From Anisodus tanguticus (lineage: Eukaryota; Streptophyta; Magnoliopsida; Solanales; Solanaceae): a stretch of DNA of 64,000 nucleotides. Both the position numbers and the translations under genes were made by a program. The notes under the pieces were generated by a model. It worked only from the letters and a program-made list of their open reading frames with translations. It was not told the origin of the DNA and did not search any database. Of this stretch, positions 32,151 to 43,329 are shown in pieces. Every line of letters begins with the position of its first letter. The stretch's first letter is position 1. Where the stretch lies: positions 20,752,501 to 20,816,500 of the forward strand of contig CM067559.1 in NCBI GenBank assembly GCA_034509755.1, in the 5' to 3' direction.

Positions 32151-34000
32151 CTGCATGTTAACGTTTTGAAAAGATGAGATATTCTCCTCAGAGAAGAAAG
32201 AGTGATGAAATGTTAAAGGGCATCAACGCTTCCATCTTTGTGTTTATATATTCAAATCAAGAGGGACCTGATATCTCTTTCTGAGATACTCACAAATTTT
32301 AGCCCAATCATATACAACAGGAGAATAAAAGAGGGGAGAAATAGAATGGAAGCAAGTGATAAAGGTGCAACGGGGTTCTAGTTCCAGCAACAAAAAGGAA
32401 ATTGTTTTCATACAGAGTGCAAGCCTTGGAGGGTTCCCCTGCAATTTGCCAGTTAAATGTTTGTTTTGGTGATGTATGAACCACCTAGACAAAATTCTAA
32501 ACTGGAACCAGAACATAACTCAATTCAAATAGGCATCTTTATTACTGCATGTTATTTACAGAGAACTCTATTTACGCAATATATACAAAACTAAAGCACA
32601 TCTTTTATAATTAGGAAACATTCCGGTGAACCTATCTATAAGAATCACATGTATACGGATACATATATGGATTGTAAATCATATACTGACAGTCTGACAT
32701 CCTTTTCCACTCTCCCGTAATGAAATGGTTGCATATCCTTAGAAAACTACAGAATTCTCTCGCCCTTCATGCCAACATTTCTGTTGAGGCTTTTCTCTTT
32801 TTACCCTGAATCAATAATAATTTTGTATTTTCTCAATTATATATCACTTTTCAATGATTAGAGAACTAAATACCATCTGTTAATTGATTACAAGAAACAT
32901 GACCGATGAAATTACGTATTATGACCATGATTCAATCATTGGAAGTAACCAAATCCATAACTTGCCAAACATTGAGTTAAGACCATGTTGACCTACTCCA
33001 GAAACCAAATCTACCAAAGGAATGTTTAGAAATAAACATACCAAAGACAAACAGGACTGACTAGAAAACCCCTTCACAAAAGTTGTTCATTATCATTTCG
33101 AAAAAAAAGTTGTTCATTATCCAGACTACGTAAACTATAAGCATGGCTGCAAAGTAGCAAGATCCTTGGAACTAAACCGACACTACTACCGCAATCTTGA
33201 AATATGGTAAGCAAGCACATCTAGATCTGGGGAAATGGAGCTGGTAGAAAAGGAAGTACAGGAATTGTTCAGATATCCAATGCATATACATCCTGCTCGA
33301 GCTTAATTTACCGTTTATAATTTAACTACCAGGGTAACCTTCAAAAGCACTTTTGTTTACCGCAACAACCCCAAAGCCTTGTGGGACAACCATTCATTCT
33401 ATGATATCATTTCACCATGAGCCTTGAATGGTTTAATTAGCTGACATCTACTTTTTGGAGCTTTGTCCAAGGTTTCTCTCGACAAAATACCTTTCTTTCT
33501 CCCATTGATGTTCCGTCATCATTTTTCATAATTTGTAGTATTCTCTATTCATCTCTGATATTTATATATAGGGCTCCCCCCTCTTCCCGCAACCCAACCG
33601 AATAAGTTTGTGATACTTAGCACATTTCCCCATTAAATATTTTTTCTCTTCCTTGAAAAAAGATCTGAAACCGCTTCCCTCCAAAAACATAGAAGTATCA
33701 ACCCCCGCCTTGTCCCCGTCCCCCCACAAATGCCGTCCCAAATACGAGCCCATATATTCCATCTTTGAGAGAAAAATCCTCATAAAATAACTTCTAAACC
33801 TAAGTAAGTATATATCTGCTAGAGGAAATATGTCGCTCAGATTCGAGAATGTTGCTTCAATCTTAATAATAAACTCCATCAATCTAAAAATGCTGCATAA
33901 AGTATTTAATCCATATTGGGATTTCACTGGATATGTTATTGTTGTGGTTGTTGTTGTAATACAACAATGTGCAAAGGAAAAGCCAAAGAAAATGTGCTAC
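32151..34000 (-). other. Intron 2 of the TAF4b pseudogene
   Basis: Bounded by the donor after 34001 and the acceptor before 32150. The open frames inside (32244-32516 and 33562-33927, minus) show no domain and look incidental. Confidence 0.6.
33918..33965 (+). repeat. Short LINE-type 3' tail in intron 2
   Basis: The plus strand reads GGGATTTCACTGGATATGTT, then ATTGTTGTGGTTGTTGTTG. This is the same terminal motif as the RTE LINE end at 19588 (reverse complement). Only the last 45 or so bases are present, as expected for an extreme 5' truncation. Confidence 0.6.
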
Positions 34001-34280
34001 CACTATCAGACTTCGATGGCTGAGATGTTGAACTGTCTCCTTCAATATCCCTATTTAGGGCAGCAGTGAACGCCTCCAAATCCACCCCTGAATGCATTGT
34101 TTCATCCTGTGGACATCATTCAGCCGACCAGTAAAACAACAAAGAAGGAAGATCCAGAAAATGGAACTTTAATGCATATCTCTTGACAAGTTGAGTACCG
34201 CAGGGATAAACTAAATAAAGGAGAAGGCATGAAAAGAGGACCTCATCTTCTTCAAGGAGCTTCATGATGGAAGGGTCCAT

Positions 34281-35104
34281 TTCTGCAATTATGCAGGATT
34301 TTTGTGTATGTGTAGTAAATAAACTCAGTTAGATCTGCAAGGTCACTGATCAGGAAAAGCTGGTTAAATATGTCTGTTAGAATCATTGATGCAATCAAAT
34401 TACGGATATTCCTTAATAGCTCAATTGATGAAGTGCATGCTGGACTTAACAAGAGAATCCAGAAGAAAGGAAGGATTCTCCCATCTTAATAATGAACTGT
34501 CTGACGTGCAAGGAGGGAACGCTTCAAGTAGCATATCTAATCTAGTTTTAGGCGCCTACCCAATCTAGATTAGGCGCCTACCTAAATCTTTGTATTATGT
34601 TTTTAAAATAAGATTTGCTACGCTTAATGGATAACCATTTATTACCAATGGAGAATTTCTTATCATCTTAATTCTCGGGAATGGATACCAAAAGCTGGGA
34701 CTATGTCCAATACGAGTTGGATCACTTTAGCCATGCTTCATAACTGAGCACTGTAGGAATATATTTCTTCCCTTTTTTTACCATCGAATAGGATCAGATA
34801 TAGTAGTAAGAATAGATAGTCTTATAAGAACAATTAAGTACTGCAGTTTTCATCATGTTTAACGTTATATATACTCCCTCCATCACATCTAAACCTGCTT
34901 CGTTAATCACAGAGATCAAAAGAAGATTTTCCAGATGAGTTATCACATTGAAGTTTGGTAAATATATGCTGCAAATAATCAATATTTGACAAGGGTACAA
35001 CAATATCATGTCAAATGCAACCAAATAAAGCGGTACTTTTATATAGTAAATATGACTTTGAGAAGATTGTAAATTGCTTTTTGGGGAAATAGCTCCTTTT
35101 TTTA
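34281..35104. other. Upstream flank of the TAF4b pseudogene
   Basis: No gene found. The former promoter and 5' untranslated region should lie here. Two copies of ttaggcgcctacc, each containing the palindrome taggcgccta, lie at about 34547 and 34571. Confidence 0.45.
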
Positions 35105-35245
35105 TGACAGTGGTGTCAAGACAAGCTTGTGCGCACCTCGATAACTCCACTGATTACAATCTCCTACCGGCACAAGTACCGAGTAACTCTGGCCCACCAA
35201 GGCTTAGGCATATGGGGAAGAATCACCTAGCTTCTTTTTAATTAG
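35105..35245 (+). repeat. Dispersed repeat, probably SINE-derived
   Basis: The blocks 'gcttgtgcgcacctcgataa', 'gtaccgagtaactctggccc', accaaggctt and gaagaatcacctag occur in the order of a repeat I recall as very common in Solanaceae intergenic DNA. No pol III boxes were verified. Confidence 0.4.
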
Positions 35246-35569
35246 CTTGCTCTTTTGACTATTTGAAATAGCATGTATGCCAATTAAACTTGAATGGAGA
35301 GAGACATTACCATGATTGTGTTTGAAATTAACATAATTCTAAGCCTTTTCGAAATACTTAATAGAGCATGTAATTTCTTAAGTTGTTGGTGATGTAAGGT
35401 AAGTTGTAAATCTCTAGAGAAAATGCTAGAACATGAATTTCTAAAAGAGATTGCAACTACATTTCTTTCGCGCTACTATTGTTTTTTGTCCTTTTCTTGG
35501 ATTGAAAATTCTAATGGAAATTAAACATAATGCAAAGTTAAAGTTCAACTATATTATGAAAATGTAAAA

Positions 35570-35650
35570 CAGCGACGACGACGGCGAGCGAGCGACGACG
35601 ACCAAATCCAAATCCAAATCCGAAGCCGAAGCCGAGCGAGCGACGACGAC
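35570..35650 (+). repeat. Triplet and hexamer repeat stretch at the copia element end
   Basis: Runs of gacgac, gagcga, aaatcc (3 units) and gccgaa lie next to each other. Part of this (gccgaagccgagcgagcgac) is also in the other LTR at 41311-41333. The rest, with a second gacgacgac block, is only here, which suggests local slippage or misjoined copies at the truncated 3' LTR. Confidence 0.7.
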
Positions 35651-35837
35651 GGCGCGAGGGGTCCTTGCCCCCTCAACCCTTTTAGTGACTAGAGAAGGTG
35701 TAATGTAATATATACACCTCTCTTTTCCTTTTTTTTTCCGATGTGGGACAACTGGTTTACCCAAGGCAAAAAGGACCTTTTACATTCCCTTCACTTTTCA
35801 TCCCATCATTCCCATTCACCAATATCAATACCCAACA

Positions 35838-36417
35838 ATCCCCCACATGAATGGGAATGGCTATAATATAAAAGAATGCGCGGACAAGTGTGATATACAA
35901 GCGAGGATTGACTGCATCTAGATAAGTAGGTTTCCCTTTGAACTTTTCATAGTGAACTTATATCGGATATATTCGATCAATCGGTAGATTTGATATCTTT
36001 GAACCGTCGAACTTTGTTGTATACCTAGACAACATAAGTCACACAATCAACCCTCAACCATTTATGGTTCTCACGGCTGTGTTCGTTTCAGCCATGAACA
36101 CCTCCTGGTTTTATGAGTGCATAGAGAATGGGCCTTCACTGTCATCCCCCTTTAAAGCAGCTTACACTTAACACTCACATAGGTGATTTCTAAACATGTG
36201 GTCCTATAGCCACATTATCTGGTCATACACTGCCAGATTTAGATAATCATTAAAGAACCTTAATGCTTTATTAACTCATTAACAAGCCATAAGGTTTTAT
36301 CCTTATTTCTAAACATTGTCTTCATCCGAGAATGGGTTGAGTTATTTGAAAATGTTGAACCGTCAGTCACAACTTTGTTTGATCTCCTTGAACCTAGCTC
36401 TTGGGATCTCCAGTCTG
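35838..36417 (-). other. Copia 3' untranslated interior and polypurine tract
   Basis: On the minus strand ATGTGGGGGATT directly precedes the LTR start TGTTGGGTATTG. This is the usual polypurine tract of copia elements. The rest, up to the RNase H stop, has no long frame. Confidence 0.65.
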
Positions 36418-36822
36418 CTAGGTAGAGTTACCACCATGATGACTTGTCCTCGGCCTTAACCCCATTCCCATTGATGATCTACTAACTCCCTCTCTAGATA
36501 AGCCTTTTGTAAGCGGATCCGCCACGTTATCTCTTGACTTTACATAGTCAATCGTGATAACGCCACTAGAGAGGAGTTGTCTAACGGTATTGTGTCTTCG
36601 TCGTATGTGACGAGATTTTCCATTGTACATTACGCTCCCTGTCCTACCTATTGTTGCTTTACTGTCACAATGTATACATATAGGAGCCAAAGGTTTGGGC
36701 CAGAATGGAATATCTTCTAAGAAATTCCGGAGCCATTCAGCTTCTTCACCGGCCTTGTCTAAAGCTATAAATTCGATTCCATTGTAGAGCGGGCGATGCA
36801 TGTCCGTTTTGATGATTTCCAA
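36418..36822 (-). pseudogene. Copia RNase H, N-terminus lost
   Basis: The frame contains 'EFIALDKAGEEAEWLRNFLE', 'PICIHCDSKATIGRTGSVMY', 'NGKSRHIRRRHNTVRQLL', 'ITIDYVKSRDNVADPLTKGL' and SREGV. These are the copia RNase H motifs, including the catalytic Glu and Asp positions and the terminal DPLTKGL block. The first part of the domain, up to the usual ARSTMESE, is replaced by unrelated sequence after about 36780, so a deletion separates it from RT. Confidence 0.85.
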
Positions 36823-36916
36823 GACACTACTCCTCCACCAACGGTGAAAATATATCCACTCGTGGATTTAACTTCAGATGATCCGGTGATCTAGTTTGCA
36901 TCACTATATCCCTCAA

Positions 36917-37480
36917 TTACTTTGCGGGATATTTATTATAATGCAAAGCATAGGTTTGGATGTGTTTTAAATACCCCAAGACTCGTTTCATTGCCATCCA
37001 ATGAGTTTGATTGGGATTACTCGTGAATCGACTCAGCTTGCTTATAGCACATGCTATATCTGGTCGTGTACAATTCATAATATACATCAAACTTCCCAAA
37101 ACTCGTGCATAGTCCAATTGTGAGTCACTTTCACCTTCATTCTTTTGAAGTGCAAAACTTACATCAATTGGAGTCTTTGCAACATTGAAATTTAAATACT
37201 TAAACTTGTCAAGTACTCTTTCAATATAATGAGACTGCGATAATGCTAGACCTTGTGGAGTTTTATGAATTCTGATGCCTAAGATCAAATCAGCAACTCC
37301 TAAGTCCTTCATATCAAATTTGCTAGCTAGCATACGCTTCGTAGCATTTACATCGGTAATATCTCTACTCATTATCAACATGTCATCAACATATAAACAA
37401 ACAATGACTTCATGATATGGAGTATTCTTAATGTAAACACATTTGTCACACTCATTAATCTTAAATCCATTTGCCAACAT
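36917..37480 (-). pseudogene. Copia reverse transcriptase, C-terminal half
   Basis: The frame shows VCLYVDDMLIMS (intact catalytic YVDD), 'TKRMLASKFDMKDLGVADLI', LGIRI, 'SQSHYIERVLDKFKYLN', 'SLMYIMNCTRPDIACAISKL' and THWMAMKRVLGYLKH. It is open for 187 codons, so this part alone looks little damaged. It is out of frame with the N-terminal half at 37587-37901. Confidence 0.9.
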
Positions 37481-37586
37481 TGTTTGGTCAAATTTCGCAT
37501 GTCATTGTTTGGGTGCTTGTTTAAGTCCATAAAGTGACTTAACAAGTTTGCACACTTTCCTTTCTTTACCAGGAACCACAAAACCC

Positions 37587-37901
37587 TCAAAGTTGTTCCA
37601 TGTAAATTTCTTCCTCCAATTCTCCATTTAAGAAAGCTGTCTTGACATCCATTTGATGGATTTCAAGACCATATACGGCCGCCAGTGCCACTAACACCCG
37701 AATAGATGTTATTCTTGTTACCGGCGAGTATGTGTCAAAGTAATCAAAGCCTTCTTTTTGTCTATAACCTTGGACCACAAGTCTTGCCTTATATTTGTCA
37801 ATAGTGCCATCAGCTTTCATTTTCCTTTTAAAAATCCACTTTGATCCTAAAGGTTTATTTCCAGGAGGAAGATCAACCAATTCCCATGTATGGTTGTTCA
37901 A
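37587..37901 (-). pseudogene. Copia reverse transcriptase, N-terminal half
   Basis: Contains 'NHTWELVDLPPGNKPLGSKW', 'IFKRKMKADGTIDKYKARLV', 'YFDTYSPVTRITSIRVL', 'HQMDVKTAFLNGELEEEIYM' and a stop soon after. The first catalytic Asp (MDVKTAFLNG) is present. The frame ends at MEQL and is lost through the fingers-palm linker until 37480. Confidence 0.9.
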
Positions 37902-38506
37902 AATTGATTCAATCTCACTATTGACTCGCCTCTTTCCAAAATCTTTGAATCGAAGAAGACATTCGCTTTAAATGTTTGAGGCTCATTTTCAAGCAAGAAT
38001 GTCACAAAATCTGGTCCAAAGGAAGTAGATGTCCTTTTACGTTTGCTACGCCTTGCATCCTCTTTACTTGGTGTATTTTCCTTTGGTTCTTCCCGCGGTC
38101 GTTTAGATCTTTCACTTGACGACTCACATTCAGTTTTATACGGATAAATGTTTTCAAATAATTCAGTATTATCTAATTCAATTACCGTATTAACATGAAT
38201 TTCGGGATTGTCCGATTTGTGAACCAAAAACCGACAAGCTTTGCTGTTTGTAGCATAGCCAATAAAAACACAATCCACAGTTTTTGGTCAGATTTTTACC
38301 CTTTTGGGCAAAGGAACTTGGACCTTTGCTAAACACCCCCACACTTTGAAATATTTCAAGTTGGGTTTTCTTCCTTTCCATAGTTCATATGGAATAGATT
38401 GTGTTTTGCTGTGGGGCACCCTGTTGAGTATTCGGTTAGCTGTAAGGATAGCTTCCCCCCACAAGCTTTGCGGTAAATCAGAACTTATTAGTAAGGCATT
38501 CATCAT
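37898..38506 (-). pseudogene. Copia integrase C-terminus and linker
   Basis: Two frames (38506-38288 and 38278-37898) give 'MMNALLISSDLPQSLWGEAI', 'LNRVPHSKTQSIPYELWKGR', 'YFKVWGCLAKV', then DCVFIGYATNSKACRFLVHK and a charged linker with SKRPREEPKENTPSKEDARR. These are the GKGY-equivalent and linker regions of copia integrase. An in-frame stop falls near 38287. Confidence 0.85.
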
Positions 38507-38592
38507 TTCCTTTAATGTTCAATTTTTCCTTTCCGCAATTCCATTTGATTGTGGTGTGTAAGGGGCAGTAGTTTGATGAATAATTCCATATT

Positions 38593-39159
38593 CTAAACAT
38601 ATTTCGCAAAAGGAGATTCGTACTCTCCACCCCTATCACTTCTAATCATTTTTATCTTTTTATTCAATTGATTTTCCACTTCGTTCTTGTATTGCTTAAA
38701 TGCATCAATTGCTTCATCCTTACTATTAAGCAAATACACATAACAATATCGAGTGCAATCGTCAATAAAAGTTATAAAATACTTTTTCCCACCACGAGAT
38801 GGTATTGACGTCATATCACATATATCTGTGTGAATTAAGTCTAAAGGATTTGAATTCCTATCAATAGACTTATATGGATGTTTAACAAACTTAGATTCAA
38901 CACAGATTTCACATTTAGATTTATTACACTCGAATTTAGGCAATACTTCTAAATTAATCAATTTTCGCAAGGTTTTGTAGTTGACATGTCCTAAACGAAC
39001 ATGCCATAAATCATTTGACTCCAATAAGTAAGACGAAGCTGAATTTTCATTAATACTGTCAACAACCATTACATTGAGTTTGAAAAGGCCCTCGGTGAGG
39101 TAGCCCTTTCCTATGAACAAATCATTCTTACTTATTACAATTTTCTCACTAACCAACAC
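38593..39159 (-). pseudogene. Copia integrase zinc finger and catalytic core, part
   Basis: Contains the pre-integrase HHCC finger (DLWHVRLGHVNYKTLRKL, then CNKSKCEICVESK) and the core with two catalytic Asp blocks (LIHTDICD and FIDDCTRYCYVYLL region), reaching IRSDRGGEYESPF. It is open for 188 codons and then breaks, so the segment with the third catalytic residue (Glu) is disrupted between 38593 and 38507. Confidence 0.88.
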
Positions 39160-39683
39160 TCACTTAAACCCATTTTTGACGAGTAGTCCAAATTTGAAAC
39201 TAAATTCTTCGTAATTGTTGGAACGTGCATAACATTGTTGAGAGTCGGGACCTTGCCTAGGAAGTCATCTTCGAAGTATCTTCCCATATCCTTTAACCTT
39301 GGCTGTTGCAAGTATTTCCCATAAACAAGTACCTCTTCGGGTCCAGCGGGAGCATAGGTTGCAAATGCTTCTTTTGTAGCGCAAACATGTCGAGTGGCAC
39401 TAGAATCAAGCCACCACTCCTTTGGATTTCCAACCAAATTGCACTCCGATAGCATTTCACACAGATCATCCATATCATCATTCTTTTCCACCATATTGGC
39501 TTGTCCTTTTCCCTTGTTCTTTTTCGGGAGACGACAATCTGGGGCTTTATGGCCGACTTTCCCACAATTAAAGCGGTTGCCCTTGAACTTTTTCTTGTTG
39601 GAATCCTTCTTCTTTTCGAAGGCCTCTTCCTTTTCTTGTTCTTGTTCGTAGCAAAGCATCTTCAACGATGTTTGCCCCTTCAA
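39135..39683 (-). pseudogene. Copia zinc knuckle and protease
   Basis: The nucleocapsid knuckle reads NRFNCGKVGHKAPDC: the first cysteine of the CX2CX4HX4C pattern is an arginine. The protease active-site block reads WWLDSSATRHVC where the family has DSGA. Both changes should abolish function. The frame overlaps the gag frame but is shifted from it, so a frameshift lies near 39650. Confidence 0.85.
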
Positions 39684-40362
39684 TTGGTGAAGTCTTACGG
39701 TACCTCTTCTCAGCGGTTTTGTTATCTTCCTCGATCTTGAGACGAATCACAAGATCTTCCAACTTCATTTCCTTTCTTTTGTGCTTAAGATAATTCTTGA
39801 AATCTTTCCATGAGGGCGGCAACTTCTCAATCATTGCAGCCACTTGGAACGCTTCATTTACTACCATACCTTCAGCAATAAGGTCATGGAAGATAAGTTG
39901 AAGCTCTTGAACTTGGGTTCCAACGGTTTTTCCATCCACCATTTTGTAGTCTAGGAATTTGGCAACCACAAACTTCTTCAAGCAAGCATCTTCGGTTTTG
40001 TACTTCTTTTCAAGTTCACTCCATAGTTCTTTGGAAGTCTCTACTGCACTGTAGACGTTGTACAAGTCATCTTCTAAGGCACTCAAAATGTATTCTTTGC
40101 ACAAAAAATCAGCCTGTTTCCAAGCCTTAGTAACCATGAACTGTTGGTTGTCAAGCATGTCGGCGGCAGGCACGGGAGGGTCCTCACTGGTGAACTTTTG
40201 CATACCAAGGGTGGTAAGCCAAAAGAACATTCTTTGCTGCCATCCTTTAAAGTTGGCACCGGTGAACTTCGCAGTTTCTCGGCGGTGGCACACGGCGGTA
40301 CGGGTTGTAGGAGTAACCGCCGGTGCGTATTCGCGAGAGGTAGTTCCGGTCTCAATTGCCAT
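39568..40362 (-). pseudogene. Copia gag (UBN2-like), frameshifted at its end
   Basis: A 264-codon open frame from a good start (MAIETGTTSREYAP). It has the copia gag core: FTGANFKGWQQRMFFWLTTL, 'TKAWKQADFLCKEYILSALE', 'SKELWSELEKKYKTEDACLK', 'FHDLIAEGMVVNEAFQVAAM' with EKLPPSWKDFKNYLKHKRKE. The frame drifts into an Arg-rich tail because of the shift near 39650. It would encode the capsid part of virus-like particles in an active element. Confidence 0.88.
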
Positions 40363-41309
40363 TATTTGTTTGTCACTGTCAAATCGACAAACTGTTTTTG
40401 TTAATAAAATCAGAATAGCAATTCAATCACAAACTTAAATGATGAAGATTTTATTTCTTCAAATCGCTGTATACTTATGAAACTTTAGTATTCCAACGAA
40501 GTTTTTATATCTTCGAATCAGAATACTAATATTCATATGGAGTAGAAAACTGCACAAGTTTTAATATCCAAACCAGAATACAGCAACGATGAAGTTTTTA
40601 TGTTCTTCAAATCGTTGTACAAGTATGAACTTTAATATTCCAATGAAGTTTTTATGTCTTCAAGTCAGAATATGAAATTTCATACGGAGTAGAAAACCAC
40701 ACAGATTTTAGTCTCCAAAACAGAATACAGATTAATCTAAAAGTATAATTTCCTTAAGATTGTTATTAATATGTATTGCAAAACCGATGAAGCAGTAAAA
40801 TTAATTTCTGAAAATAAACAGAATCAGTGTTGAAAAAATAAGAATAATTTTTTTTTCAGAATATAATCGAGCCCACTTAGTTCAAAGTGTGTCCTTAAGG
40901 AAATTATTCCCCTCACAGTACTCGAGGTTGATGGAATATCCCATCCCAGGATAGAACGATTATCTTACCAGAATAGTAGTACTCCAAATTCAGGTAGCGG
41001 CGAACCACTCAACGGCAGTATATCACACATAATTTATTTGTGCAGAAGAAGAAGAAGTTTTTAGATTCAGAAATTTAGTGAGTAAAATTCTGAGGAATCA
41101 AACGAATTTATAGTCATGGAAGTACTGTTTCTGAAGGTTTGCAACCCTTCTAAACAGCCACTAAAAACTAGTGGGAAATTTAAATATGGGAAAGAAACCG
41201 GGTCGCGGGTCAGACACGCGGATCCGGGTCACTAAGGGTAGGATTGGATAAGTTAATTAATTTAATTAAATAATAATTAATTAAATAACTAAAATTAAAG
41301 AAAATTTGG
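40363..41309 (-). other. Copia LTR remainder and leader with internal duplication
   Basis: Upstream of gag on the minus strand. Two tandem copies of about 148 bp lie at about 40443-40590 and 40591-40738, sharing 'gaagtttttat-tcttc-aa', 'tcagaatact' and 'atggagtagaaaac'. A TATA-like element is near 41114 (minus). I could not identify a primer-binding site. Confidence 0.55.
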
Positions 41310-41527
41310 CCGAAGCCGAAGCCGAGCGAGCGACGACGACGGCGCGAGGGGTCCTTGCCCCCTCAACCCTTTTAGTGACTAGAGAAGGTGTAATGTAATA
41401 TATACACCTCTCTTTTCCTTTTTTTTTCCGATGTGGGACAGCTGGTTTACCCAAGGCAAAAGGGACCTTTTATATTCCCTTCACTTTTCATCCCATCATT
41501 TCCCATTCACCAATATCAATACCCAAC

Positions 41528-43329
41528 GGTTATCATATGGGAAGAGATAGTGATGATTTCAACCAAGCTCGTTGAGGACTGGTTATGATACTAAAAATGG
41601 TGAAGGAAAAGTAATGAGTGAAGCAACCATGTATAATTATCCTCGTATAAGTCAAATTATAATTTAATTTAAAAATATTATCATCTTCGGGGATTGGTTT
41701 CTTCGATAATTAAATTACTTTTTTCTTGATTACTATTTGAGAAATTACAAATTGTGTTAGAATTGATTTAACTAAACAATGAAACTAAAATAAACTTAAC
41801 TAAAAGCCGAAGGAAGGACCACATATTAGATTGGATTTGATTCAATTAACACAAATTTGAAAAGTTTGTGTTCACTTGATGGTAAATGTAAGACAATCCA
41901 TCTATTCTTGTTAGATTGTTTCTCATGAATACACCCATCCACCCTAGAATATCTAATTAGAATCACTCTTTTTTATCATGTAAAACTATAATGTCATGAT
42001 GTATTAAGTAACTTGACATATGAATCAATTCATTATAATGCAAGATTTCTTTCGATTATCTTGACTAACAGAATTAATACATCACCAAAATTTCTCATCT
42101 CGATTAAGATTAAGAATTTTATTAACTATAAACAGTCATTCGGCTGAAAGAACTCGCTTCCACCCCGATTAAAGTTCTCTCTCTGGCGACGAACGTTAGG
42201 GTGAACTAACCTATGATGGTTTTGGAAATGGCTAGAGCCGGGCCAAGGAAGATTGTGAATATGATGTACATGATGGAGAAGATAAGTTTGGGTCCCCCGA
42301 CGGCGATTGTTGTGGAAACTTCACCTACTCAATGATGGATATCAATGGCCAATTCTCAGACCGATAAGCTTATGCCACCCAATTGTAATGAAGAAACTAA
42401 GATGAAGGTAGTAGAAAATCAAAACGGGTGTAGCCCTAGCTCAATTGCAGAGGTGGTTGCTAAATTCTAGGGTGGAGATAATGCAGAGGTACAAAAGAAA
42501 GTATTGTGATATGATTTAATAGTGTAGAAGGCATGGATAAAATATTGTATCCAGGGCCCTATACAATTCACAGTAGATCAACTACTATGAAGACATAATC
42601 TACTAAGTTTAATCTAAATGATGAAGTTCTTTTTACCATTCTATTTAGCCTAAAATTAATTTATTACGAAAACTAGTTGAATTTATTTAAAAGAGGTCTA
42701 TAGAAACGAAATTAATGCAGTTATTCGTGAACTACGAACCAACGAATAACTATGAACAGACTAGGCAAAGGAGTTAGAAATAATTGAAACAATTGAATAA
42801 TAAAAAGGAAAGAAATTCTTATTCCGTCACCTGAAACTATAACACAAGTTGATTCAATGATGAGATTTGGCCGTAGAAGGATCGAATTGTATCCGAAGAA
42901 CAGGGGGATACAAAAAAGTAATAAGAGAGGCGCATAGATCGTGATGGAGGACATAGCTTACGATCATCGGCTTTGATCATGCCCGAATCGGAACTGACTG
43001 AAAGGACTGCAAAGAGGATGTAACTGTTTAGAGCCAGAACACTAGATGGAGAATAGGCATTTCGAATCCCGTTGAATGGCTGTGGAGTAGACTACAATTT
43101 GTGGCACCATATCCTACCTATCCCGAAGGGAAGTCTCCTTCGTGGGATTGTATATTAACGAAATGAATTTTAAAAACAGTGGTGTGTTAGCAGAAAATAA
43201 GAATAAGCCAGTGAGATATTCGATTGGATACAAATCATGAATTATGGGGAACATATAGGTTTGACCTAGCTAACAAACTCCTCTAATCCTATGCACGTTG
43301 ATATTCGGCTAAAAGCATATATTTATATA
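41528..43329. other. Unassigned intergenic sequence
   Basis: Mostly AT-rich. Around 42.2-42.5 kb a more GC-balanced stretch on the plus strand has short open blocks (ARAGPRKIVNMMYMMEKIS) with stops. I recognise no family. Confidence 0.4.

Larger units (their letters stand above)
26343..34280 (-). pseudogene. TAF4B: TAF4b (TFIID subunit 4b) unprocessed pseudogene
   Basis: TAF4 is a core subunit of the general transcription factor TFIID in the nucleus. Fourteen exons can be placed on the minus strand: 34280-34242 (start codon, MDPSIMKLLEEDE), 34106-34001, 32150-31558, 31471-31380, 31281-31209, 30533-30403, 30294-30207, 29446 to about 29324, about 29176-29118, 29040-28984, 28839 to about 28704, 28600-28535, 27570-27328 and 26500-26343 (natural TGA). 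Most junctions are GT-AG, and the phase across exons 1-2-3 is consistent. In-frame stops lie at 32040, 31581, 29165, 29129, 28737 and 27507, with a 4-bp deletion in exon 4 and a frame change in exon 13. Introns are kept, so it is a duplicated and not a retroposed copy. The large central exon usual for plant TAF4b, between exons 5 and 6, was not found. The assignment rests on motif recall and not on a database search. Confidence 0.9.
35620..41527 (-). mobile_element. Ty1/copia retrotransposon, complete domain set but defective
   Basis: A minus-strand element with gag (40362), zinc knuckle/protease (39683-39135), integrase (39159-37900), RT (37901-36917) and RNase H (36822-36418) in copia order (integrase before RT). 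The first 218 bp of the LTR are present at both ends (41310-41527 and 35620-35837) with about four differences. The left (3') LTR breaks off after those 218 bp, at a GC-rich triplet-repeat stretch. The right LTR continues into 41309 and below with a TATA-like GACTATAAATTC (minus, near 41114). There are many frame breaks. Confidence 0.9.

Noticed and set aside
33562..33927. 121-aa minus-strand open frame
   Set aside because: It lies inside intron 2 of the TAF4b pseudogene, matches no domain and overlaps a LINE-tail insertion. Treated as chance.
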